This document shows, one piece after another, positions 50,887 to 59,582 of a stretch of DNA of 64,000 nt. Made by a program: the position numbers and the translations under genes. The stretch lies in NCBI GenBank assembly GCA_910578885.1, contig CAJTSH010000016.1, positions 1 to 64,000 of the forward strand, given 5' to 3'. The notes beneath the pieces were generated by a model that had not been told where the DNA came from, did not search any database, and saw only the letters and a list, made by a program, of their open reading frames with translations. The number at the start of each line of letters is the position of its first letter. The first letter of the stretch is position 1. This DNA is from an uncultured Lachnospiraceae bacterium (lineage in GTDB: Bacteria > Bacillota > Clostridia > Lachnospirales > Lachnospiraceae).

Positions 50887-50898
50887 AACCGATTGCGC
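50887..50898. promoter_or_regulatory. LacI-type operator site E (importer promoter)
   Basis: AACCGATTGCGC, identical to 49506-49517, just downstream of the expected +1 near 50880. Confidence 0.7.
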
Positions 50899-50952
50899 AC
50901 ATAATAAGAAAGTGCCGGTTCTATAAAAATTCATATATGGGAGGAATTTAAA

Positions 50953-52302
50953 ATGAAGAGAAAATTACTTAGTGTAGTGCTTTGCGCAGCAATGACAGCA
51001 TCTCTGCTTGCAGGATGCGGAAACAATTCTGGCAGCAGCAACAACAATGCAGACAACAAGGCAAACAACAGCGCAGACAACAAAGTGGACGACAGTGAAG
51101 ACAATAATGTAGCGGACACAGAGAATAATGAGGCGCCATCTGGTCCGGCAGCATCTGATGAAACTGTTGTGCTCAGAGTGTGGGCGGCAGAGGAAGACCA
51201 GAATTTAACAAATGAACTGGTTAACAAATTTAAAGAAGCAAATCCGGATCAGGAGTTCGACATTACTGTCGGTGTGGAATCCGAGGCAAACGCAAAGGAT
51301 GACATTTTAGTTGACCCTGAGGCAGCAGCTGATGTATTTGCATTTGCATCCGATCAGATTATTGATCTGGTAAACGCAAAAGTATTGCAGCCGGTACAGG
51401 ATGTGGATACGATTACTTCTTCAAACGTTGCAGGAGCAGTAGAAGCAGCAAGCGTGGACGGAACCCTGTATGCTTATCCGTTCTCTGCTGACAACGGTTA
51501 TTTCTTATTTTATGACAGCAACATTATTTCTGATGAACAGGTAAAGACATGGGACGGAATCCTTGAGGCATGCGGAGCAGCAGGCAAGAAAGCAGGAATG
51601 GTATTTGCGTCTGGCTGGTATAACGCAGGATTCTTCTTCGGCGCAGGCTTCACATCTGAGCTGAACGCTGACGGAAGCACCAAAATTGACTGGAACGGAA
51701 CTTCTTCCACAGGTATTAAGGGAACAGACGTAGCACAGGGTATGCTTGATATTGCAAAGAATCCGGCATTCTTACCGATTACGGACGGTGATACCGCAAA
51801 CCAGATTGCAACAGGTACTTTGGGAGCAATCGTTTCCGGAACATGGGATGCAGAAGCTGCACAGACTGCATTCGGCGACGGATACAGAGCAACCGTCCTT
51901 CCGACCTTTACAGTTGCCGGCGAGCAGGTTCAGCAGGGTTCTGTAGCAGGTTATAAATTCATCGGTGTAAATGCAAACTCACAGCAGGTTGGATGGGCTA
52001 TGGAATTGGCTAAATTCTTAACCAATGAAGAGAGCCAGCTTGAGCGTTTCTCACAGAGAGGTATCGGACCTTCCAATTCAGCAGTAGCCGAGTCTGAAGA
52101 AGTAAAAGCGAATCCGGCGCTTGCAGCAGTAACAGAGCAGAACGGCAAGTTCGGTGTTGTACAGATGGCAGGCGGAAGTTATTGGGATCCAAGCAAGAGC
52201 TTTGGTGAGATTATCGCACAGGGCAACCCAGACGGAACAGATTTACAGACATTACTGGATAATGTAGTAGAAGCAGTAGCTCAGCCTACAATTGCAGAAT
52301 AA
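50953..52302 (+). CDS. sugar ABC transporter substrate-binding lipoprotein
   Basis: The 449-aa protein has a lipoprotein signal (lipobox LLAGC, lipidated Cys22), a low-complexity Asn/Asp-rich linker (about 23-60) and a family 1 extracellular solute-binding domain. It should capture galacto-oligosaccharides outside the membrane and deliver them to the permeases downstream. GGAGG precedes the ATG. The ATPase component is not in this operon; a shared MsmK-type ATPase elsewhere is likely. Confidence 0.93.
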   Translation: MKRKLLSVVLCAAMTASLLAGCGNNSGSSNNNADNKANNSADNKVDDSEDNNVADTENNEAPSGPAASDETVVLRVWAAEEDQNLTNELVNKFKEANPDQEFDITVGVESEANAKDDILVDPEAAADVFAFASDQIIDLVNAKVLQPVQDVDTITSSNVAGAVEAASVDGTLYAYPFSADNGYFLFYDSNIISDEQVKTWDGILEACGAAGKKAGMVFASGWYNAGFFFGAGFTSELNADGSTKIDWNGTSSTGIKGTDVAQGMLDIAKNPAFLPITDGDTANQIATGTLGAIVSGTWDAEAAQTAFGDGYRATVLPTFTVAGEQVQQGSVAGYKFIGVNANSQQVGWAMELAKFLTNEESQLERFSQRGIGPSNSAVAESEEVKANPALAAVTEQNGKFGVVQMAGGSYWDPSKSFGEIIAQGNPDGTDLQTLLDNVVEAVAQPTIAE

Positions 52303-52346
52303 GAAGCGGAACAGTATTTTAAGTAGTGTTTCATTGAGGAAAGGAG

Positions 52347-52379
52347 AGACCCACATATGGAATGTTAAGTGGGTCTTTT
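52347..52379 (+). terminator. intercistronic hairpin between binding protein and permease genes
   Basis: AGACCCAC and GTGGGTCT form a perfect 8-bp stem followed by TTTTC. It would let the binding protein be made in excess over the permeases. Confidence 0.75.
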
Positions 52380-52497
52380 CCGCTCCTAAGAGGATGTTTA
52401 GGCTCGGATTTTGTATGGCTTATATGGAATTCGGGAATAATAAGAAGGCTACTTTACAAAAAAAGAGCAGAAACTATGGAAAGGCGTGGGTATTGGA

Positions 52498-53955
52498 ATG
52501 AGCGAAGCGAAAACGAAAAAAGAAAACAACCCGGTAGCTGCTTTTTTTGGGGCAATCGGTAATTTTTTTAGAGAATTTGGAGAGGCTGTTGCTAATGGAG
52601 ACGGCGCAGTTAAGGCATCCCTTATTGTTATGGGAGCCGGTTATTGGAAGAGAAAGCAAATTGTAAAAGGTTTCCTGGTTACTCTTTTGGAAATCGCAGT
52701 TATATTATATAATGTATTGATTGGTTTCCCTTATATTGGACAGCTTGGTCATCTTGGTACGGTGGAACAGGCGATGATTTATAATCCTGAAACCATGAAA
52801 AATGAAGTAAACGATTATGATAACTCGTTATTGATTCTGTTGTTCGGTGTAATCAGCCTTTGTGTTTTTGTTGTGGCAATTCTGCTTTGGATGGCAAACG
52901 TGAGAAATACATACCATTTACAGAAAAAAGCAGCGGCTGGAAAGCATATCAATACCTTTAAGGAAGATCTGAATTCCATGATCAACGAAAAATTCCACTT
53001 TACCCTGCTTGCGCTTCCGGTACTTGGAATTATCGTATTCAATGTAATGCCGCTGATTGTTATGATCTGTGTTGCGTTTACGAACTATGACCAGAACCAT
53101 ATGCCTCCGGCAGCGTTGTTTACATGGGTTGGCATTAACAACTTCAAAACTTTGTTTACGACAAGTATTACTGCAACTTTTGGTTATACTTTCTGGAAGA
53201 TTTTAGGATGGACGCTTCTTTGGGCAGTGCTTGCAACGGCGACCACCTATATCGGCGGAATTATTTTATCTTTGATTATCAACAGTAAAACGACGAAACT
53301 AAAGAAAATGTGGAGAACACTTTTTGTAGCATCCATTTCTGTTCCGCAGTTCGTTTCCCTGCTGTTATTGCGGAACTTCTTTGCAAACAATGGTATTGCA
53401 AACACGTTTTGTTCAAGCATAGGATTGACGGATCTATTAAAGAATCTGGGGTGGATTACAACAGAGTATATTCCGTTTTTGACAGATCCGGTATGGGCGA
53501 AGATTACGATTGTAGTTATCAATATCTGGGTAGGTGTTCCTTATTTGATGCTGATTGCTACAGGTGTCTTGATTAACATTCCGGAGGAATTGAAAGAGAG
53601 TGCGAAGATTGACGGAGCAAATGCGTTCCAGATTTTCCGTAAGATTACAATGCCATATATGCTCTTTATCACAGGTCCATATCTGGTAACGCAGTTTACG
53701 GCGAATATTAACAACTTCAACGTTATCTATCTGCTTACGCAGGATATTTACACGACGACGAATCAGAAGCTGGCGGCGTCTCAAGGTAAGGAAATCGACC
53801 TTTTGGTAACCTGGCTGTACCGTTTGACCAGTGAGCAGTATAACTACAAGATGGCGGCAGTTATTGGTATCTGTGTATTTGTTGTATGTGCATTGGTAAC
53901 ATTGTTCGCATTTAATTTCTTAATTAAGGGAGATAAGGAGGATACGTTCCGATGA
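52498..53955 (+). CDS. sugar ABC transporter permease, MalF type
   Basis: The protein of about 485 aa starts MSEAKTKKENN and has about eight membrane segments. The N-terminal ~110 residues are an extra hydrophobic extension typical of MalF-like permeases. The EAA loop ELKESAKIDGANAFQIFRKITMPYM is near residue 370. GTG 52486 is an alternative start; no ribosome site is strong. The stop overlaps the next gene by four bases. Confidence 0.9.
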   Translation: MSEAKTKKENNPVAAFFGAIGNFFREFGEAVANGDGAVKASLIVMGAGYWKRKQIVKGFLVTLLEIAVILYNVLIGFPYIGQLGHLGTVEQAMIYNPETMKNEVNDYDNSLLILLFGVISLCVFVVAILLWMANVRNTYHLQKKAAAGKHINTFKEDLNSMINEKFHFTLLALPVLGIIVFNVMPLIVMICVAFTNYDQNHMPPAALFTWVGINNFKTLFTTSITATFGYTFWKILGWTLLWAVLATATTYIGGIILSLIINSKTTKLKKMWRTLFVASISVPQFVSLLLLRNFFANNGIANTFCSSIGLTDLLKNLGWITTEYIPFLTDPVWAKITIVVINIWVGVPYLMLIATGVLINIPEELKESAKIDGANAFQIFRKITMPYMLFITGPYLVTQFTANINNFNVIYLLTQDIYTTTNQKLAASQGKEIDLLVTWLYRLTSEQYNYKMAAVIGICVFVVCALVTLFAFNFLIKGDKEDTFR

Positions 53956-54803
53956 CAGGTAGTAGAAAAATAATAAGAACTATAATTCATCATCTGATAC
54001 TTGCAATACTTGCAGTCGTCTGGCTTGTGCCGATTTTCTGGCTGGTTGTTACCTCCTTTAGCGGATATGACGGAATGAATACCAGCAGATTTTTCCCAGC
54101 GACTTGGTCTATACGCAACTATTCGCGTATCCTTTTTGAGTCGGATACGGTTTCCCAGTTCCCGGTATGGTTTAAGAATACGTTAATTATAGCGATTTTC
54201 GTATGTCTCATCTCTACCTGCTTTGTACTGATGATTGCTTACGTTATGAGCTGTATGCGTTTTAAAGGAAGAAAAGCGCTGATGAATATAGCAGTTATGC
54301 TGCAGTTGTTCCCGGGCTTCCTTTCCATGATTGCAATTTATTTTATTTTGAAATCCATCAACTTGACAAACAGCCATATCGGTATGATTTTTGTATATTC
54401 CGGCGGTGCAGGACTTGGCTATCTGGTAGCAAAAGGTTTCTTTGATACGATACCTACATCTTTGCGTGAGGCTGCTTACTTGGAGGGCGCATCAGAGGCG
54501 AGAACTTTTCTTACGATTGTTCTTCCGCTGTCGAGACCGATTATCGTTTATACGGTCATCAGCTCCTTCTTAGTACCGTGGACGGATTTCGTATTTGCAA
54601 AGATTATATTAAATTCCGGTATTTCAACAGACTGGACAGTGGCAATCGGACTTTATAACATGCTGAATCGTACTTTGATTCCGACTTACTTCTCAAGATT
54701 CTGTGCAGGCGGCGTACTTGTTGGTATTCCAATCGGTATCCTGTTCGTTATCATGCAGAAGTTCTATGTAGAAGGAATTACCGGCGGTTCCGTTAAGGGT
54801 TAA
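53952..54803 (+). CDS. sugar ABC transporter permease, MalG type
   Basis: The 283-aa protein has six membrane segments and the EAA loop TSLREAAYLEGASEARTFLTIVLP. It pairs with the MalF-type permease. AGGAGG precedes the ATG, which overlaps the previous stop. Confidence 0.93.
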   Translation: MTGSRKIIRTIIHHLILAILAVVWLVPIFWLVVTSFSGYDGMNTSRFFPATWSIRNYSRILFESDTVSQFPVWFKNTLIIAIFVCLISTCFVLMIAYVMSCMRFKGRKALMNIAVMLQLFPGFLSMIAIYFILKSINLTNSHIGMIFVYSGGAGLGYLVAKGFFDTIPTSLREAAYLEGASEARTFLTIVLPLSRPIIVYTVISSFLVPWTDFVFAKIILNSGISTDWTVAIGLYNMLNRTLIPTYFSRFCAGGVLVGIPIGILFVIMQKFYVEGITGGSVKG

Positions 54804-54838
54804 GCTTCAAGAAAATTACAACATAAGGAGTTATTGAG

Positions 54839-56671
54839 ATGGACAAATTTATCGTGAACATTATTCATCGTCCTGAAATGGTACCGGAATATTCCGCAAC
54901 CGTAACCGGACATGGAAAAGAAGAGGATATCGGAGATAAGAAGCTGCTGACCGAATCTTTGGATATTTTCAAGACACAGCAGAGGCTGGCGCATGAAAAT
55001 GGATTGAAAGTTACGATTCAGATGACATATGCTTCCTTGTTTAACGAGGAAGCAGTACAGTTAGCAAAAGAGCATCATGAGAAATACGGAGACGAGATAT
55101 CACTTTCTTTGTTAGGCTTGCCGTGCGAGCAGTTCCGCGAGAAATATAAGACAAAGGATTTCTGTATCTGGATGTTCTCAATGGAGGACAAGAAAGAGAT
55201 TGTCAATGATGTATTTGAAAAATTTCATGATATTTTTGGATTTTATCCAGAGTCAACCGGCTCCTATTATCTGGATGCCGAGCTGACAAATTATATCAAA
55301 GAGAAATATCCTTCCGTAAAGTGTGCGGTTGCAACTTGCTGGGAGGAAGGACCGAAGGCTTATCATACCTGTAATAATTCCTGGTATACCTTATTTGACG
55401 GCGGTCCGTGGGCTCCTTGGATTCCGTCCAAGCAGAATACCCATGCACCGGCAGCAAATGAGGCAGAGGACAGCGGTATTGTAGCAATTCCGCATCTTTC
55501 GAGAGATTTGATTGCATGCTATGATGGTAATGGTTCTAATTTCGGAACACATCCGCAGAATGTACTGCGCGGTATGATTTATGACAGCAAGACATGGGAA
55601 TACCCGTATTTATACAACTTGATTGACCAGTTCCGCGATCAGGAGAAATATAACAACGGTTATGCGTATAATATGATGTTCGTCGGACCGGGCTGGATGA
55701 ATAAGATGGGACGCTGGGAGGCGCCGTATGAGCTGCTTGAGAAATCTTATGCCGATGGCTGTAAGTATTATGGACAGTTGAAAAAAGAGGGTAAGCTGAC
55801 CGACATGACAATGTCAGAGTTCGCAGATTACTACCGTGAGAAGAAATCCTATACGGAGCCGGAATGTGCACTTTGGAGAGATATTCTGTATGGTTCAGAG
55901 AAGCAGGTATTCTGGTATACAGATCCATACATGAGAGCTTGTGTAAATATGGATCAGGGCGGTGCAATTGTAGACCTTCGTCCGTATGCAGCAAAATTAA
56001 AATGGGAAGTAGGTATCGGTACGAAGCATGTACAGGATGCATCCTATCCTTTCTTAATTCAGGAGAAATATCGTGCAGGTTATTTCACCCACTATGCGGG
56101 AGAAGGAACCGTAAGAAGTGCAAAGCTCTGCCATAACAGTGAGGAAGTGGATTTGTGCTTATGCCGTACCAAGGCGCATTTCTCGCAAGAGGGAAAGACA
56201 AGAATTCTGACGCTTGACCCGGTTACGATTGAGTTTGCGGATTTAACGGTAAAACTTCAGACAAAAGAGTATTTTGAAGAGGGCAGCGGCACAATCAAGA
56301 TTGAGAGAACAATTTTGGAGATGAGCGACCCGAATGCAGAAGTAGAGCTGAATGAGTATATGGTGGCATGCTACGGCACAACCGAATATCCGGAGGATAT
56401 GACAGGCATCACCTTGAAGTGTGAAGGTGAAGGCGGGCAGACGATTGTTTATGAGTACAAATGCAGAGAAGCTTCCTTAGAGGGAGCAGAAGCAGTATCT
56501 GCAGTCATTCCTGCAATCGAAACGAAGGTATCCTTGACTGCAAGCGGTAGGGCAGAGGGATACGTGAGAGAAGGATATGCGTTCTCCCCGATGTTTACGT
56601 TGGGATATAAGAAAAAAGTTTCTGATAAGGAGGTATTTGCAACATGGCTCAATCTGGAAAAGGCAAATTAA
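54839..56671 (+). CDS. 610-aa protein of the galactan operon, function unknown
   Basis: The protein is cytosolic (no signal peptide). The N-terminal ~330 residues look like an alpha/beta barrel (HEKYGDEISLSLLGLP, ESTGSYYLDAELTNYIKEKYPSVKCAVATCWEEG, DGGPWAPWIPS), with a distant polysaccharide-deacetylase or DUF3863-like flavour. The rest is beta-rich (about 400-600), as in carbohydrate-active enzymes. I cannot assign a catalytic residue. Placed between the importer and GH53 genes, it probably acts on galactan oligosaccharides, but this is only context. AGGAG precedes the ATG. Its end overlaps the zinc-ribbon gene by 28 bases. Confidence 0.7.
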   Translation: MDKFIVNIIHRPEMVPEYSATVTGHGKEEDIGDKKLLTESLDIFKTQQRLAHENGLKVTIQMTYASLFNEEAVQLAKEHHEKYGDEISLSLLGLPCEQFREKYKTKDFCIWMFSMEDKKEIVNDVFEKFHDIFGFYPESTGSYYLDAELTNYIKEKYPSVKCAVATCWEEGPKAYHTCNNSWYTLFDGGPWAPWIPSKQNTHAPAANEAEDSGIVAIPHLSRDLIACYDGNGSNFGTHPQNVLRGMIYDSKTWEYPYLYNLIDQFRDQEKYNNGYAYNMMFVGPGWMNKMGRWEAPYELLEKSYADGCKYYGQLKKEGKLTDMTMSEFADYYREKKSYTEPECALWRDILYGSEKQVFWYTDPYMRACVNMDQGGAIVDLRPYAAKLKWEVGIGTKHVQDASYPFLIQEKYRAGYFTHYAGEGTVRSAKLCHNSEEVDLCLCRTKAHFSQEGKTRILTLDPVTIEFADLTVKLQTKEYFEEGSGTIKIERTILEMSDPNAEVELNEYMVACYGTTEYPEDMTGITLKCEGEGGQTIVYEYKCREASLEGAEAVSAVIPAIETKVSLTASGRAEGYVREGYAFSPMFTLGYKKKVSDKEVFATWLNLEKAN

Positions 56672-56862
56672 ATTACAGATGTCCATCCTGCTTTATGAGA
56701 GACTTGGATATCGATATGTTTTATGACAAAGATAAAGGTGAGTATTACTGTCTTCGGTGTCAGTATACCGGTACCGAAGAGGATGTTCTTGCAAAAAATG
56801 AAATGGTGCGCTTCCGTTACAGGGATATGATGAAGCGTATAACAAAGTTCGATTTTGACTAA
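56644..56862 (+). CDS. small zinc-ribbon protein
   Basis: The 72-aa protein has two Cys pairs, YRCPSCFMRD and YYCLRCQYTG, separated by about 19 residues, so it is a zinc ribbon. The AAGGAGG ribosome site lies within the upstream gene, so translation is coupled. Its role in a sugar operon is unclear; RNA binding or a chaperone role are possibilities. Confidence 0.75.
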   Translation: MAQSGKGKLNYRCPSCFMRDLDIDMFYDKDKGEYYCLRCQYTGTEEDVLAKNEMVRFRYRDMMKRITKFDFD

Positions 56863-56901
56863 GGTAACCGGAGGGTTACAATCTCTCTTTTAGCAATCGG
56901 A

Positions 56902-56936
56902 AAAATAGGAGACTCCATGCGGCAGTCTCCTATTTT
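56902..56936 (+). terminator. terminator of the importer operon
   Basis: AAAATAGGAGACT and AGTCTCCTATTTT form a 13-bp stem; T-rich sequence overlaps the 3' arm. A smaller hairpin GTAACC/GGTTAC followed by TCTCTCTTTT lies at about 56864-56892. Confidence 0.85.
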
Positions 56937-56995
56937 CAATATTGCAGAAATATTTTATATAATGTGCTTGTATTGTGCAGAATTGGAGGAATGAC

Positions 56996-58102
56996 ATGGA
57001 ATTTGTAAAAGGAATGGATTTATCAACATTGATAGAATTGGAAAATTTAGGAGCGAAATATTATGATGACGGCAGGGAAATGGATATTCTGGAAATTATG
57101 AAAAATTATGATGTGGATACCATCCGAATCCGTCTTTGGAATGACCCATATTCACCGGAGGGGGAATCTTATGGAGCGGGGATTAATGATCTGGAGACAA
57201 CGCTTGCTATTGCAAAAAAGGTGACAGCCGCCGGCTTTGGAGTTCTATTGAATTTTCATTACAGTGATTTCTGGGCAGATCCGGGAAAGCAGATTAAGCC
57301 GAAGGCATGGGAAGGCTATTCTGTAGAAGAACTTGAGAAGGCGGTATATGATTATACGAAAGAAATGATGGAGATATTTAAGGAAAACGGCGTGAATCTC
57401 ACGATGGTACAGGTTGGAAATGAATTGTCAAACGGTCTGTTGTGGCCAGAGGGACGGACGCCGAACTATGACAATATCGCAAAATTTGTCAATGCCGGAA
57501 TCCGCGCAGTCCGTGCAGTGGATAAAGATGTGGACATTATGATTCACTTAGACAACGGGGGGAATAATGAACTGTATCGGGAGTGGTTTGACAACTTTAT
57601 GGAGCGTGGGGAGGATTTCCAGATCATTGGACTCTCTTATTATCCATTCTGGCATGGTACGCTTCAGATGCTTGAGGACAATATGCGCGACATCGCCGTC
57701 CGGTATGGCAAAGACCTTATCGTGGTAGAGGTATCTATGGGTCATACGATGGAGGATTATATGGATTATGAGGATCTGACGGATGAACAGCGGAAGGGCT
57801 ATGCGACAAGACAGGAGCTTGTTGAAAAAATTGAGTATCCGATGACACAAGAGGGGCAGGCGGATTTCATGACGGATATTTTAAACCGTATTCGTAACGT
57901 TCCGGAAGGAAAGGGCAAAGGCTTTTTCTACTGGGAGCCGGCATGGATTCCTGTTGCAGGCAGCGGATGGGCGACAGAAGCTTCCTTGAAATATATGAAC
58001 GATCCGGGACCTTGCGGAAATGAGTGGGCGAATCAGGCATTATTTGATTATGACGGAAATGCGCTGCCGGCGTTAAAGGTTATTCGGGACTTTCCGCGTT
58101 AG
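56996..58102 (+). CDS. endo-beta-1,4-galactanase, glycoside hydrolase family 53
   Basis: The 368-aa protein is a GH53 TIM barrel: GMDLSTLIELENLGAKYYD, NFHYSDFWADPGKQ, acid/base Glu in VQVGNELSNGLLWPEG and nucleophile Glu in IVVEVSMGH. No signal peptide is present although most GH53 enzymes are secreted, so it should act on imported beta-1,4-galacto-oligosaccharides. ATG 56996 has GGAGG six bases upstream. Confidence 0.94.
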   Translation: MEFVKGMDLSTLIELENLGAKYYDDGREMDILEIMKNYDVDTIRIRLWNDPYSPEGESYGAGINDLETTLAIAKKVTAAGFGVLLNFHYSDFWADPGKQIKPKAWEGYSVEELEKAVYDYTKEMMEIFKENGVNLTMVQVGNELSNGLLWPEGRTPNYDNIAKFVNAGIRAVRAVDKDVDIMIHLDNGGNNELYREWFDNFMERGEDFQIIGLSYYPFWHGTLQMLEDNMRDIAVRYGKDLIVVEVSMGHTMEDYMDYEDLTDEQRKGYATRQELVEKIEYPMTQEGQADFMTDILNRIRNVPEGKGKGFFYWEPAWIPVAGSGWATEASLKYMNDPGPCGNEWANQALFDYDGNALPALKVIRDFPR

Positions 58103-58196
58103 GAATGGGCAGCGGCTGTCTGTTTTTACACTGCTTGTGCATATGTCATAATGTTGCATGATTCAAACTTGATTGTTGCAGATTTCCGAAAGCCCA

Positions 58197-58225
58197 TTGC
58201 AAAGTAAAACAGGCTCTTGTATAAT
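58197..58225 (+). promoter_or_regulatory. promoter of the galK-galT operon
   Basis: TTGCAA (58197-58202), 17-bp spacer, TATAAT (58220-58225). Confidence 0.78.
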
Positions 58226-58311
58226 AAACGTATATATTTGAGAGAAGAGTGTATCTTTCATGTAAAGTGTACGGAAGCAGGCAAAATGAAACATTGATGG
58301 AGGGAAAAGAG

Positions 58312-58337
58312 TGAAAGAATTTGTAAATTCTTTCACT
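58312..58337 (+). promoter_or_regulatory. galK leader hairpin
   Basis: GTGAAAGAATTT and AAATTCTTTCAC form a perfect 12-bp stem with a 2-nt centre in the untranslated leader, 45 bases before galK. No T tract follows. A second stem TGTGCT/AGCACA lies between it and the ribosome site. Confidence 0.65.
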
Positions 58338-58381
58338 AACTATCTGTTTGTGCTGAAAAAAGCACAGAAATGGAGGAAACA

Positions 58382-59548
58382 ATGCAGGAGAAATTACTGG
58401 AGAAGTTCAAAGAATTATTTGGGGAGGAAGGCGATATCCGGCTGTATTTTGCACCCGGACGTGTAAATCTGATCGGGGAGCACACCGACTATAACGGCGG
58501 TCATGTATTTCCGTGTGCACTGACGATCGGAACCTATGGCGTGGCGAGAAAGCGTACAGACAAGAAGCTGCGGTTTTATTCCATGAATTTTGAAGAGCTG
58601 GGAGTTCTGGAGTCCTCTGTCTGGGATTTGAAGCCGGAGAAGGAAGCGGACTGGACGAATTATCCGAAAGGAGTAATCTGGGCATTTGGTGAGAAGGGCA
58701 TGTCGGTGGACTGCGGTATGGATCTTTTGTTGTATGGAAATATTCCGAACGGATCCGGACTTTCATCCTCTGCATCGGTTGAAGTATTGACCGGATATAT
58801 TTTAAAGGATTTGTTTGGTTTTGATGTTACAAATCAGGATCTCGCTCTGATTGGGCAGTATTCCGAGAACAAATTTAACGGCGTCAACTGTGGCATCATG
58901 GATCAGTTCGCAATTGCGATGGGCAAGGCGGAACATGCCATTTTTTTAGATACGGCGACCTTGAAATACGAGTATGCGCCAATCAAATTAGAGAATGCTA
59001 AGATTGTGATTTCCTGCAGCAATAAGAAGCGCGGACTTGGGGATTCCAAATACAACGAGAGACGCGCCGAGTGTGAGAGTGCGTTTGCGCAGATCGGAGA
59101 GGTAATCGGAATCAATAGTCTGGGAGATCTGACAGAGGAGCAGTTTGAACAGTATAAGGATTCCATCAAGGATGATGTATGCCAGAAGCGTGCAAAGCAT
59201 GCGGTATATGAGAATCAGAGGACCATTAAGGCAGTGGAGGCTTTAAAGAACAATGACATTGCACTTTTCGGAGAGCTGATGAATGCCTCCCATGTGTCGC
59301 TTAGGGATGATTATGAGGTGACCGGAATTGAGCTGGATACGCTGGTGGAAGAGGCGTGGAAGGTAGACGGCGTCATCGGTTCCCGTATGACAGGCGCAGG
59401 CTTTGGCGGATGTACGGTCAGCATTGTTAAGGATGAGGCGGTAGATGCCTTCATTGGGCAGGTCGGAAAGGCGTATGAGGAGAAGATTGGTTATGCCGCA
59501 GATTTTTATGTGGTGGAAATCGGGGATGGACCGGGTCGTCTGAAATAA
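58382..59548 (+). CDS. galK: galactokinase
   Basis: The 388-aa GHMP kinase phosphorylates galactose at C1. Motifs: PGRVNLIGEHTDYNGG (galactose binding), GNIPNGSGLSSSASVEV (ATP loop) and MTGAGFGGCTVSIV. ATG 58382 is chosen because GGAGG is five bases upstream; the in-frame ATG at 58370 overlaps that site. It begins the Leloir operon with galT. Confidence 0.96.
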   Translation: MQEKLLEKFKELFGEEGDIRLYFAPGRVNLIGEHTDYNGGHVFPCALTIGTYGVARKRTDKKLRFYSMNFEELGVLESSVWDLKPEKEADWTNYPKGVIWAFGEKGMSVDCGMDLLLYGNIPNGSGLSSSASVEVLTGYILKDLFGFDVTNQDLALIGQYSENKFNGVNCGIMDQFAIAMGKAEHAIFLDTATLKYEYAPIKLENAKIVISCSNKKRGLGDSKYNERRAECESAFAQIGEVIGINSLGDLTEEQFEQYKDSIKDDVCQKRAKHAVYENQRTIKAVEALKNNDIALFGELMNASHVSLRDDYEVTGIELDTLVEEAWKVDGVIGSRMTGAGFGGCTVSIVKDEAVDAFIGQVGKAYEEKIGYAADFYVVEIGDGPGRLK

Positions 59549-59582
59549 GACCGGAAACAGTATTGGGAAGGAGAATGCAACT

